From: Stratiolaelaps scimitus
Lineage: Eukaryota > Arthropoda > Arachnida > Mesostigmata > Laelapidae
Reading direction: 5' to 3'
Length of the DNA stretch: 64,000 nucleotides
Assembly: GCA_019614645.1 (NCBI GenBank)
Contig: JABWDB010000005.1
Location: forward strand, 11,440,001-11,504,000
A program made the position numbers and the translations under genes. The notes under the pieces are model-generated. The model saw only the letters and a program-made list of their open reading frames with translations. It made no database searches and was not told the DNA's origin. This document shows, in pieces, positions 1 to 11,530 of this stretch. Within the stretch, counting starts at the first letter, position 1, and the number at the start of each line of letters is the position of its first letter.

Positions 1-3000
1 CATAACCTGTCACTGACTGACAACTTGTTACATAACCTGCTGCTGGCCAACTCGACCATAAAAAATGGGATAATTACAACAACAATGACACTAACAACAA
101 GAACAACGACAGTGATTTAGACGCTACAGGGGTTATGATTCTACTGTGAGCTATAAGGACAGCAATTTTCATAATGCGGTATTGCGCTCATATTCGCCAA
201 TCAGATACAGCAGCAAAATGTCAACAGCTATTATTTCAACGGATAGGCCAAAGTGGATAAAACTAGCCGTTGAATGACTGCGATAGCACAATCTCATCAA
301 TTTGTCATACTTAATCAAACATAGCCGTGAATGAATCCACTCGAACAGCTCCATGTAACGTTGACGGACAGACCCATAGCGTGGCGTTGTTAGGAAAGCA
401 ATGCAGTGTGAGAAGCATTTCATATCGTTCGGGTAAAGCTCGCACTGATCTTTCATTACTAATGAAAGAACGAAATTCGCCTCACGAGCAACAACACCTT
501 GCAACGATAACCTCATAAGCATCATACATATGTGGCTTAGCCGTAGCCACACACTGAACTATTTCGTCCTGCAACGCGCACTCAAATGCGTTGCCCTTGA
601 AAATTCAACACGAATAAAATTAAGTGAATTATTGGTATGAATTAATTATTGTAAATATATATATATATAATCCCAGTACAGGAATAACACAAAAACAGAC
701 AGTATTTAAATTTAATTAAAACTTTATAGTTCAATTATTCAAAAGCATATATAATACATGCATTTTGATTGGATTTATAGTGCCACTTGGCATACACGTT
801 CTGGTTATCCTGTTTCCATTTACCCCAGCATTATTCCTCTGCTGTAATTCCAATTTGATTTACAATATACTTGCAATGGACCCCCCCGGAACCAACCCCA
901 CATACATTCATATAATTATGACTTCGTCGCCACAATCCGAGAGTGCTCCTCGCTGTTGCCATCAACCGTCATCGTCACATCGACGTACACATAGACTTGC
1001 TATCTACTCGTCGAGCTCGCTTACGAATGATAGAACCAAACTAATCGCTCGTTCGCGCTCTCTCTCTCTCGGTTTTTATCCGGCGCAACTTTGTTTCCAG
1101 GGAATGCCCCGCTATCGCTAATGATAGCCTTAACCAGCTCGTGGCTTGAGCAGGAAAACCGACGTATTCAAATAACGAGACATATTACGGGAGACACAAC
1201 GAGAACTGGCCAACTCAAGGAAGACGATGACAATGGACCTTCCCCTGCACATCCTACCCCTCTCTCTCTCTCTCTCGGTCTCACTCATTGTTTTTCTCTT
1301 TCGTTGTCGCTGCCGTCTGTCCTTGCTCCATCTAACTCAGCCGCGATGCCGGTTGCGGTGTCAACTGCAGCCATCGTTGCCGCTGTCGGCAGCAGCAGCG
1401 GCCTCTGCGGAGAGAGCCGTCCGTGGTTGCAACGTTGGTTTAGAACAATTGCTCGGTCGGCCGGCCGGTGAGTAGGCACACCAGCAGGGTGGAAGGGCCA
1501 CCCTGTCAATCTTAGCAAGCAGTCCGGCACGCGTTTAGCCTAGTGGTGGTGGTGGTTGTGGGGGCTGGACAACAAAAAACAGAGAGTGTCCGTGGTAGAC
1601 TGAGAACACTGAAAGTCGAACAGGAGACGACTGCTGTCTGGGAATGGTCGAAAGCTAGCGAGCGAGAGGGGAGGAGAGAGAGGGATGACTGGCGAAGAAG
1701 GTGGAGTTATTATTACTGTAGCAGTATCAACAGCAGCAGCAACAACAAGAACAACAATAGCGAACGCACCAACAATGGGACTGCTGTCGCAAACGAGACC
1801 AACCGATATTGTGCCGCCATAACGACGCTGGCCCAGCTTCATGCACAATGAAGGTAGCAGCCGTGGTGGTGGTGGCGGTGATGGTACAAAATTTATTACT
1901 TTCCTGTAATGGGACATGGTGGCTGGCGGCTGGTGACAGAATTTTTTTTTGGACGACAATGCTTATGGATGCCTTCGATAACTGGAGATTAGTTGGACAG
2001 ATAGACAAAGTGGGCTCTATAGTCGACGATGATCCTACCGAATTGGACGTAGTCGACTAGTGCAAGGGTGCAGAATACAACGGAGCGCAAACAGGGATAA
2101 ATGGGACGCCTGTTCTAAGTCGTCGCTCTAAATTTAGATATTAATCCCACCGATTACCTAGCCAGCCAAAACGTGCTTGCTGACCATTATTTGCCACCAG
2201 CCTAAAAACGTCTCGTCAGGCAATCACTCTCGAACAGTTGACGTGAGTAAATATTAGCCAGCAATAATGCTAATTCGCTTAAATAATAATCTCAATTCCA
2301 AGTCAAGGTTAGGAGAGACGAAAGCCTTCGTTTCGATAATACTATCATTGCTAGCAGAGAGCCAGAGAGCGCGACATGCGCCCACACATAATTCTATCAT
2401 ACAGCCAAATCTATCCTATCCAATGCGGATATTCATAGGCTACCCGCCGGATGCTATTTGGGTCCCTTGGCGCGCCTGTCGGTAACGTGAAGGAGCAGGT
2501 CGGAAACAAGCAAATGCAGATATCCAATGCATGGGCAGTGCACAAAATCGTCATCCGATAATAGTGTCCACACCGAATACTCTCCGCTGGCAAGGATCGC
2601 TGTGACAACGAGTAGCACTTCGGTCCCTGCCAGAGCGGTCAGTAAGTAAGTCAGTCAGTCAGCCAGCCTAGAGGAGGAAGGAAGGACAGATGGCTTAAAC
2701 GATGATCGATAGTGATATTGATAACTGATGGCAACTCCGTTTCAGTAGTCCATTCACTGGTGCTTTTGTTTGATGCTCACATTGAAAATGGGTAAAAGGT
2801 GTTGCACCGCAGAAGGGTATATCTCGCGAAATGTCTCGCTTGAGGACAGAACTCACGTGGATATGACATATGTGGAGTTCGATTATTACGCGAGATGATT
2901 AACGTGTTAATGATTAGGTGAACGTAAGAACGTTACGTTCCTATGTTTGACTGATGCACAGAAGCAGAGTAGTCCAGATAGGTTCTGGCGTAGACGCCGA

Positions 3001-6000
3001 AATGGCTGTCGAAAGAATACAGGAATAAGAACCATATCTTACTGGCACTATAAACGATCACCAGTAGAACAACAAGCGAAAAGTCCAAATTGAGCATTTC
3101 GTAATGACAATAGGAAAACGCTCGCGCCTGGTCGCCGGCCTGAGATATAATCTAAGCTCAAGTGGCAGCACAGAAGGACAAACCGGTGGCACAGAAGGTC
3201 CACCACAAACGGTAAACGTGGCAAAATGTTTCGTAATCAGCTCGTCTAAGTGGCTATAAAAAAAACACCACGGTAACGGTTTCAGGTCTATTCAATTACT
3301 CTCGCGGCTCACTGGTTGGTCTCATAGGGAACTGTTTGCGTGTATATATATATCTGATGCTGCCGTCGTCGCCAGCCACGAGACGCTCCATGTAGAACGA
3401 ATGGTAGAGCTTCCACACGCAGCTGGCGCGCCGAATACGATAACACTGAACACATAGAAACACGTCAACGAGACACGTACACCCGTTCACACCCGATGGT
3501 CCACTAAGTATTGGCTTTCTATGCGGACGCGTCGTTGTCGCGCTAACAAGTCAACAGCACCGGTGGGGGCAGGCGAAAACCGACAGTTATGTCTGCCACT
3601 GTATCAACAGTAAGCAACGAACGGCACAGTAACTGCAAAGCAAGGCACCTCGGATGACCAACTAACGAAGACATACGCGAGAGCGGCGGCGTTAGGAAAC
3701 TGATCAGCGCGGACTTAAACGAGAACAGCGAAACGGGGCGGGGCAAAACTGGCAGGAGACAGCAACAGAACGAGCAGCCAATATTGCTGTCCGCCGACAC
3801 CAAAACGGTCGTTCTTCATTCAGCGCAGCCATCTCTGATATTCTTAGAGTATGCGTAAGCGCAGTGGGCTTGCGTCTGTCGGAACGAACAAACAACCGGT
3901 CAGATACTACTGTATTGTATATTGGTTACGAGCAGGGACTGGTCGGCTCGGCCCGTCTCGACCGGGCCACTTGAAAGCCGGCTGGCCGGGAGCGACGATA
4001 TCAATAGAAGCACACAGATCGATTTATAATGAAAATAAACAAATACAGAGAAAAGACACACAAGACGGATGGGTCCCTCGGAAGTGTTCTGCTGCCCCGA
4101 CTGTTGATCAGCTGCTGTAACTGCTAATGCGATTGCTGGCGTTGCCACAGACCTGGCTGAATCAGGGCGGTGCTGCCCTTGTAGTCACGTTAGGCAACTA
4201 CGGTGCAAGATATAATCTGTGCTTGTAGTGCAGCACAACGCAGAACAAGAATCTATCGCAAATATGTGCGTGCGCGCGTACGTACGCTTGAATCCTATAA
4301 AGTACGATAATATCTGATATCAAATAAACAAATATGGTATATGATACACGTCAGCAAACAAGTCGCGTCTGGCGACGCAGTTCAGTGTCGTGCACTGTAC
4401 CGCGTTCAGCCTTTGTGAGTACAGGCAGACTGACAGAACGAACGACAACAAGTCGTCACCGTGACCAGGATGGCGAAAACAACATCGGGAGAAAAACGAG
4501 GAAGACAATGTACCGAATCTGCAACGCTGCTGTCTCCACAACATTGGCGCATATGGACATGTGCGCCAACCCTCTCATATATTCATCTCTCTTATACTTC
4601 GTGATGCAACAGGGCAGAAGATCCGAGATAGTTGGAACAGATAGAGGAAGCAGAAAACATTTAATAGAACAACTACCTCGCCATTTCGCCGTAGGAATAG
4701 TTCCTCTTCGGCGGCTGTGATCCTTCCGCTGTATCGCTGTGGATATCTTCAGTCCTTCTTCCGTTGCAGCAGTGGCCGGCAACTTTCACCAACGACACAA
4801 ATGTCCAGCGGCACAAACACCTACAGCAGCAGCAGCTGGAGGAGCGCCGCAGCGACTGAAACGAGCGACAAGAGACAAGTTGCGATTTCCTTGTGCAAAT
4901 CGAAACGGCTGGCGGTGTTTCCTTGCTGGTGGCATCCAGCAACAACCGCAGCCACAACCTGCCATCGTCGCAGACCACGTCAACTGTGTCAAACGTTCTC
5001 GTTTCGAATGCTGTTTTCGTGGAAGCAGCGCGACAATGTTACGCTGCTGTTCCCGTACGATCACCGTGTCACTGTTGCCCCAAACGGAATAGCATTGACA
5101 TCGAACGATGTCGCCGCGCTGACATAATACCCAGGGTATATAGACATGTATTTTCGTAACACTACGAGTACCGGCCGCGCGTCCATTGTCCGTCCGTCCC
5201 CACCGTTCATCCCGCATTGTCAGCATTCACGTGCGGATACGACTAGTAGTAGTATAAGCATAAATATAGCTATTGCAAGGCACACCGAACATGACCTTAA
5301 AATCTAACCACCAACCACCCCATCCCGAAACCTCAATCATCTCGGCTTCCTTACTCACCTTCCACGGTGGTGGTGATGATAGCGTTGAGCACACAGGACA
5401 GTGTGTTGGCACTGTCTGTCAGGTTTCTGCCTGTCCTCGTTGCCGCTTCTCTTTCTCGTCCTACCCTTTAGTACAACAACTCGTAGTTGCAATAGTAGCT
5501 TTTATAGTGGCAAGTTAATCAACTCGCAGCTGTAACTCGGGGCCAATGGACAGCCGGGAGCGGCGGCGGCAGCAGCAGCAGCACTTTTTGCCTACAACTA
5601 CTACCACAACACAGTCAGTCCAGTCAGTCAGTCAGCCAGCCAGTTGCTTGCTTGCTTGGCCGTGATCGTCGTCAGCCGTCTACGAGCGGAGATGATGGCG
5701 AGCGACTAGTTTGTTGTTGTTGTTGTTGCTGGTGTAGTGTTCGTCGTCAGCGTAGCCACAGCAAACGCAGAGGCAGCAACTGCAACAGCCGTCGTCGTAG
5801 TCCTTTCTGGCCGCGTATATCCCTGTCCGTCGACTGGCCCACGGGGCAGCAGCAGCAGCAGCAGTCGCCGCTCTTTCTTACTTCGTGTTTCGACGACGAC
5901 GACCGCGGGCGGGTGGACGGCCTTTCCGCTGGCTGCGACGTGCGAGTGAGAGAACAGCAACAGCGGCAGTGGTGGTGGAGACGACGATGATCTATCTCTC

Positions 6001-6450
6001 CATCTGTTGTGTATCCATCTATCTGAATGGCTGCTCGTCCCGAACCGCTTGCTGACGCTCCACGGCAGTGACAGCAACGGCGGCCCGCAGCGGCAAGCGC
6101 AGCAGTTCCAGCCAGCAGCAGCACGGCAGCAATGCCAGCTCCGTCCCTCTCTCCGTCGGCCGTTCGGTCCGCCCGTTGTCAAAAACCGACACAGCGAACA
6201 CCGTCACCAGCAGAAGCAACCGAGCCAGGCGGAAAGCACAACAGCAATAACAACAACAAGTTCACCAATCACAACAACTGCTGGGCAGCCAGCCGACGAA
6301 CGAGCACACAGTCGTAGGGGCCAAGCAATGTTCGGCGAGAGCAGGCGGTACACGGTGCCAGCAAAGCTGGGCAGTACCAGACTGCGGCATATAGACTAGC
6401 GGCGCATAGAGCCACGCGAACGCACGGGGCAACAACAATCTTGCTGCCTT
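1..6450. other. Low-complexity region without a recognisable gene
   Basis: I see no conserved protein domain in any frame. The stretch is rich in CAG/CTG/CGG trinucleotide runs (about 1390-1410, 1720-1760, 4820-4860, 5560-5590, 5710-5730, 5840-5870, 6080-6260), CT/GA runs (1060-1075, 1258-1278) and tetranucleotide runs of the CAGT/CAGC kind (about 2641-2668 and 5612-5645, the latter followed by CTTG repeats). Open frames of 100-160 codons here read as Ser/Gln/Ala or Val-rich low-complexity translations and alternate between strands, which is what trinucleotide repeats produce. The composition would suit promoter or 5' UTR sequence, but I cannot assign it to a gene. A strong-looking splice donor lies at 1468 (listed separately). 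Confidence 0.5.
1463..1473 (+). promoter_or_regulatory. Candidate 5' splice donor in GC-rich sequence
   Basis: The bases around 1468 read GCCG|GTGAGT, a near-consensus metazoan donor, directly downstream of a GC-rich stretch (about 1320-1467). This could be the end of a non-coding first exon. No coding frame or partner acceptor was identified, so this is a suggestion only. Confidence 0.15.
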
Positions 6451-8320
6451 ACTTACTATCGCTGTGTCGATGCTTACCTCGTTCGCGTATAGAGGGCAAT
6501 GATATGAGAGAGAACGGCACACATCAGACAACACTACGAACGTATGGGGCGGGGAGAGTGAGAGAACTGTTTATGGCACTTGCTACACTCGCTGTACGGC
6601 TGTAAGCAAGCGCGACTTGGCTTCTCAATTTGGTTCTCTCTTACAGTTGAGATGGGGTTCGATTGGTTCGTTGTGTATTTGGTTGGACGGAGCGGATGGA
6701 TGCGTTGATTGTGCAAGAGTATTGTTAACATTTTTTTAATGGACGGAACGCTCGACTGACGGGGAGAGAGTCGATAAGGGTGCGGAGTGCCGCCGGTGGA
6801 CGTTACACTTCTGATGGGACAGTCCTACTAAAGGAGTGATACCGATTCGTGGTTGATCGAACTTCATAATAGTGCGAAGCAGGAAACGACTTTTAGAACG
6901 CACGCGTTGTTCTGCAACGTAAAAAAGTTGTCATAAAGTGATTCGTAATACTCGGAATGGTGCGAATAATATATATTTGAGAGCGATTTGAACGTTGCCG
7001 CGCCCACAACAACTGTTCTCAATTATATTTCGGCTGCTATATGGTATATGTTCGAAAAGCAATAGATGGCAGTATGAAGAGGATATCTGATTTTTGTTTG
7101 CCCAGCGTCTGGCTAAGGTTCAAATCCCGCCAGAAACGGTGGCCAAGACAGAACCTCACAGTAACACCCAATGGTTAAGTGCTTGGGTCTGTCACATCGT
7201 GGAATAGCTGAGAGTCCAAAAAATAGCAGACTTCACTACTACGGTGTTCGTGCTCTACTGTAGGACTCTCACTCACTAATACCTAGAACCCCGCGTTATT
7301 GGGCTATGCTTTAGCACTACGTTCCCGGCTTGCAGGGACCGTCGTCACTGAGAGCAAGTCTTTCTGCATCCTCACTGGCATGAAACTCTCTCTACGTGGT
7401 TTTTTCTGGCTTCTCATTTTTTCCGTATGCCCTCGAAGTACGACATCCACTTGTCCCTGTTCCGAGTCTACATGCAATGAAATGACGATGGTGGCAATTT
7501 CGTCTGTTCGTTGTCATGAACACCGCTTCGATAACAGCCGCAACAACTCGCTGCCACCATCTGTAATTGCCGCCAGCAATCAAATCAACAAGGACGACAG
7601 CAATAACAACAAGTTTAGCTAGTGGAGCTAGGGCAGCAACAGCCATTATAGGCCGCTGTGCCTCTCTGTCGTCGACTGAAAAACGAACGGCCGCAGCAGT
7701 TGCTGAAGTTTATTCTCGCCGCTAGTGTCCAGCCTCAAAAAGCATTACATAATATATTCTCTATAATATTAACCCGTGTCAGTTTACGCTTGTCCGGATG
7801 CAATACGAGACTGCGCCCAGGGCGAATCATCAAGGCCGGCTTAAACGTTCCACTGTACCTTGAGATGTTATGGGCCTTGTTACGTGAATGAATCCTTCGT
7901 GTGGGCGTTAGTTAGGATTTGAGGTCTTGAAAGATAGCTCTTCGTTGTTTTCCGAGAAGGAGTTACCTAATGCATCGACGCGGATATAATAAACCATGAT
8001 TTACCCACATAACATAACTTAGAAAAAGCAAACTGAGGTATTTTTTCAGGGTTATATCTACGTTATAATAAGGAGCTTGGCTGCAACTCTCAAGATACGA
8101 CTGGTGTCGAAGGTGGAAACCTCGCGTGATAGGCTCCCATCTACTCACTGAGATATGATCTTGTAAATATCAACTGGATCATCGGGAAATGATGGTCACT
8201 GTAGAAGATAAGGTGAAATTATTTTATCGGAAAGTAAGTGTTTAACAGGTGGTGTAGCTGTGTATTAGCTCGCCTTTGCATCGAGCCCGATGGCGTGGCG
8301 TATTCGTGTAGTCCTTGCTA
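6451..8320. other. Unassigned intergenic sequence
   Basis: No protein or RNA gene was recognised. The longest plus-strand open frame (about 7299-7622) has a hydrophobic patch followed by Ser/Asn-rich residues but no family resemblance. One tRNA-type B-box sits near 7122-7134 (listed separately). Confidence 0.4.
7110..7200 (+). repeat. Possible tRNA-derived SINE fragment
   Basis: A perfect pol III B-box-like motif, GGTTCAAATCC, occurs at about 7122-7132 on the plus strand and is followed by non-tRNA sequence, as in the head-to-body transition of a SINE. No convincing A-box lies at the expected distance upstream, so the fragment is either truncated or a chance match. Confidence 0.2.
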
Positions 8321-8325
8321 TGAGA

Positions 8326-8411
8326 GGAGACACGTGGGTGCAGGGGTCGGTCCCCACCGTTGCTAGTTTGCCATAGTAGGGGATCGAACCCGTGCACCCA
8401 CGTGTCTTCCC
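8326..8411. repeat. Inverted repeat with tRNA-like arms
   Basis: The left arm (about 8328-8352) and right arm (about 8384-8408) are reverse complements over the core GACACGTGGGTGCA, with partial complementarity continuing inward, and enclose a loop of about 30 bases. The right arm on the minus strand carries a B-box-like GGTTCGATCCC and the left arm on the plus strand carries the related GGGGTCGGTCCCC. The simplest reading is two head-to-head copies of the same tRNA-derived segment, probably SINE fragments. A hairpin-forming regulatory palindrome is an alternative. Confidence 0.5.
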
Positions 8412-8717
8412 CAACGCGTTTTACGAAGCAATGCGGAAGCTATACCGTGTACGTTAAATGTTTAAGGCTCAGGAAAAAATCCCCTCTGGAGGGGTGCTAT
8501 ATAATGGTATCGAGGCCTGCCATAGAAATACAGTTGAGGTCGCCTAACAAGTTCCCGCCGTCTTTTGTAATCGCCTCGCATGCCCCGTCCTCTTCTCATT
8601 GTTTGGCTGATCTGACCTGCAATTCAAACAGGCCGTGATAGTCCTGCAATACAGTGGTAACCGTCAGCACCAATACGGCGCAAAACGGCACTAAGACAAA
8701 ATGCTGTTATGCAGAAA

Positions 8718-9010
8718 ATCATTCTTCTTGACATCAATGCTCGGCCGCACATCGCTCGAAGCTGGCCCTACAAGAGTTTGAATGGGAGATAGTTCACTAT
8801 CATCCGTATTCTTCGGACCTTGCACCGACAGATTAGCGTCTTCTTCTGAATAAAGAAGACTTCAAAAACCTGTTAGACCACTTGGGCAAAACCGCCAAAT
8901 TCTGACAAGATTGATTCAAAGTGACTCAAAATTTGTGTAGAGGGCGGAGAGGGTTGTAAGCAACGCAACTATTTAGTGAGATATTTATTTTTATTCAAAA
9001 AATGGCGGGA
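8718..9010 (+). pseudogene. Mariner-type transposase remnant
   Basis: The translation reads IILLDINARPHIAR, then after a frameshift EFEWEIVHYHPYSSDLAPTD, then a stop. These match the mariner transposase C-terminal half, whose hallmark is HDNARPH followed by HPPYSPDLAP(S/T)D, the last D being catalytic. The D of HDNARPH is replaced (INARPH). The frame is broken by at least one indel and stops. Weaker resemblance (a RAERVVSN-like stretch) continues to about 8990-9010. No inverted terminal repeats or intact N-terminus were found. It is a dead fragment in the transposon-rich 8.3-11.5 kb block. Family assignment is from motif memory only. Confidence 0.7.
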
Positions 9011-9132
9011 ACATAGTAGGCGAGTTAATATAATACATTACTACAATGCATGACTGCGAACATCTAGGTCTCGGTGAACATCATAAATGTTAACGCCTAT
9101 TATGCACTAATTTCTGTTCGTAGTACCAATTT

Positions 9133-9240
9133 AGAGATGCCGCCTTCCTCGGGACAATGTCGGCCTCAGCCCCGGTCCCAGCTAATCCCCCTCTCCATAA
9201 TCCCTAGAAATAATTCCTAATTACTGTATGTTTGAATAAA
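9133..9240 (+). mobile_element. 5'-truncated 3' end of the 27.6-32.1 kb retrotransposon family
   Basis: The sequence matches the end of ORF2 and the 3' terminus of the element at 27.6-32.1 kb: GCCTTCCTCGG(A/G)ACA, then a C-rich spacer, then CCATAATCCCTAGAAAT, then TACTGTATGTTTGAATAAA. Only about 100 bp remain, typical of 5' truncation during target-primed reverse transcription. It differs from the full element at many positions (for example an insertion after CCCTAGAAAT), so it derives from an older or related subfamily. AATAAA is at 9235-9240. Confidence 0.8.
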
Positions 9241-9369
9241 CAATTATATTAAAGGATTTAGAGATAACCGCCCCTTTGCAGTTTAAACATTTGCGGGATG
9301 GGAAAACCAACGAACAAGTTCTTTCTCATAGATGCCAATATTGACCAAGTGACCTATAAATCGAGCTTT

Positions 9370-9990
9370 ATCGACGGATGATTTCATCGGTGCATGTCTG
9401 AAGTTTCTTCCTTAATTGCTTGCACGATGAGTGCGAGGTCGCCTCCGTAATCCGTGAGTTTCACTCTGGACGGTTAGTCAGTTGGTTTTAACACGTCCTC
9501 GTAGGCTAACTGAACTTATGTGCTTTGTTCACTATTTTGTGGACTGCTGATAGTACTGATCGGTGCTTCCTGAAACCGAACTGATTTGCCGAGAAAGGAA
9601 GACCGCGAGAGACCACCCCTTTTCGAAGTAGTACCACTCGCACCTCCCTTTCAAGACCTCGCGAAGCTGTTCCTTCTGAGTCTCGACGTGGCAACCCGAG
9701 CCGCTTCCTTTGGGGATTCCTTAAACAGGAGTTTGATGGTCCTTGCTAGGACCCCATCTCGGCCCGGTGCCTTTCCTTTTTAAATCTTTCGGCTGCCTCT
9801 GGGACTTCCGTGACCTTCTCTTCCTATTACCTTGCTTGGGGGTCTGGCTTGGCTGCGGGTTTATCCTCGGGTTGCGTAGTCTAAAGGACGAGGTCGTTTC
9901 TCTTATGGCTGAGATTCCCGCGTTATATTTTGTTCTCTTACCATGTAGTTGGTGACGTGATTTGCTCCGTCTCCATAGTAGTGGCATTTA
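9370..9990 (-). pseudogene. Degenerate non-LTR reverse transcriptase (R1/Jockey-like), minus strand
   Basis: Read on the minus strand from about 9820 downward, one frame gives EVPEAAERFKK and, after a one-base shift, GKAPGRDGVLARTIKLLFK, which is the RT N-terminal KAPGxDG motif. Around 9506-9600 the translation gives SANQFGFRKHRSVLSAVHKI, equivalent to the QFGFRxGRST motif. At about 9380-9440 YGGDLALIVQA follows, which corresponds to the catalytic YADDLALVV motif C with A and D both changed to G. The A and B motif regions between these are missing, so the copy has frameshifts, an internal deletion and a destroyed catalytic site. R1 or Jockey clade is the best guess. A poorly resolved Lys/Arg/Pro-rich part lies near 9840-9990. 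Confidence 0.7.
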
Positions 9991-10559
9991 GAGCATTATT
10001 TTGAGGTGTGTCCTCCCGCATTTGTGTGGCACCGTTTAGACGCATCAGTTTGATAAGTGCGTTCCCTATCTGTTATCCAACTCTTTGGCATCCCAAGCAA
10101 CAGGGAAGCGTGACTCACACCCATGGGCCATGCTGATCACCGACTGGAGTACGAATATGTAGGTAGCCAGAGACGGTTACCACTGGATTGTAGCGCTGTT
10201 TGAACCTGTTTGAACCAGGCAAACAACGAGAAGAAAGAGGGTTTTCAAAGAACTGCGAGAACTTATTGGACGACCTAATATATATGTTTATTTTTAAAGT
10301 ACTAATTAGTCAACTTATGCAATTGATCCGGCCCCAATACAAGAGTGTTATTTCCAATTGCTCTTTTACAGTGACTCGACATTTACTGGTATCTTTGTAT
10401 TTCGCGTATTCAGCTCAAAACGTGATCTGCTCAAACCGATCAAGACGAGATCCGTGAAATCAGGGCTCTAACTTGATTGGATCTTTAGTGAAAACAATCG
10501 TGTTTCTATGAAATTAGGTGCGTATGCCTGTCATTGGTACCCAGGAAGATGTTCGGTCT

Positions 10560-11530
10560 GATTTGGCAGCTATTCGGCGGATAGAGGACACATCGCTCAG
10601 ACTTAGTTTTGTCCATGCATGCGAGGTTCAGATGGTCCTTGAAAGTGCTAAAGCAAGATGGGAGTGGGAGCCACCGATGTTCCCAGCAAGTTGCTGAAGC
10701 TAGCTGCAGCAGCTATTGCGCACCCCCTGTCGAGCATCATGAACTGGCTTGGTTTCCAAACAGCGAGGCCGACTGAACTTTGGCGCATCTCTGTCAGAAA
10801 ATTTCCGATACAAGAGTGTTTTGGATATGTACCGACTACCGTAGACTGGTTCAGGTCACACCTCACCAGGAGAAGGCAGGCAGTTAACAAGGTTGGTTGT
10901 ATCCTATCCCGCTAGGTGAGGTTAACTGGAAAATTTTCCGGGGCTCAAAACTAGTCTTGTCCCAGACCGCCAAATGCCTGAGGTTATACCTCCACAGCAA
11001 ACTCATCTGACACCCCTGGCACATGAAGACTACAGTACACCCATCTGCCCAAGACTCCGATACTACGGAGATTTGAGCAGATGAGTGTACTGCGAGAGTG
11101 TCTTATCTTTGTTTATGAGGCTCTGCTGCTACCAATGCTTTGTTACGTACTACCGGTCCGGGGAGGGAGCTATCTTCGACTATCCCGCCGAGCTCAGGTT
11201 ATCAAGAACGATGCTCTTATTGCGATTTTTGGTTGAGTTTCTCTGGGGGAATCTTTACGCCTCGTACGAGATACTCCCGGTTGACAAAATTTACACGATG
11301 CGCGTCGCCTTCAAGATGTTGAGGGGTCTGACTCCACCGGACCGGATCGTATTCGCGCTTATCACCATCGCCAGCCGCTCTAACCGTCGCAATACCATGT
11401 TTGTGACCACCTTTAGTTCTCTCGGAGTCGAGCAAACACGCTTTAGCCTACAACTTGACATCTGTGTGGGTGCTCCCTGCCTCTTGAACTGCGAGTACTA
11501 CTGTATCGACTAGACAGTTCATTACCGAAT
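10560..11530 (+). pseudogene. Degenerate non-LTR reverse transcriptase (CR1/Jockey-like), plus strand
   Basis: About 10655-10750 encodes VPSKLLKLAAAAIAHPLSSI, matching the RT segment xPDGVPxKLLKLAAxxIAxPLxxL. At about 10845-10880 the translation TVDWFRSHLTRRRQAV matches the conserved WFxSYLxxRxQxV block. At about 11090-11230 LRECLIFVYEALLLPMLCYV followed by a RAQVIKNDALIAIFG stretch matches the post-RT region of CR1/Jockey elements, and about 11410-11470 resembles the terminal PRxRTNYG-like block. Stops and frameshifts separate the blocks and the YxDD catalytic block is missing, so this is an internally deleted relic. The orientation is opposite to the neighbouring R1-like relic. Confidence 0.65.
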
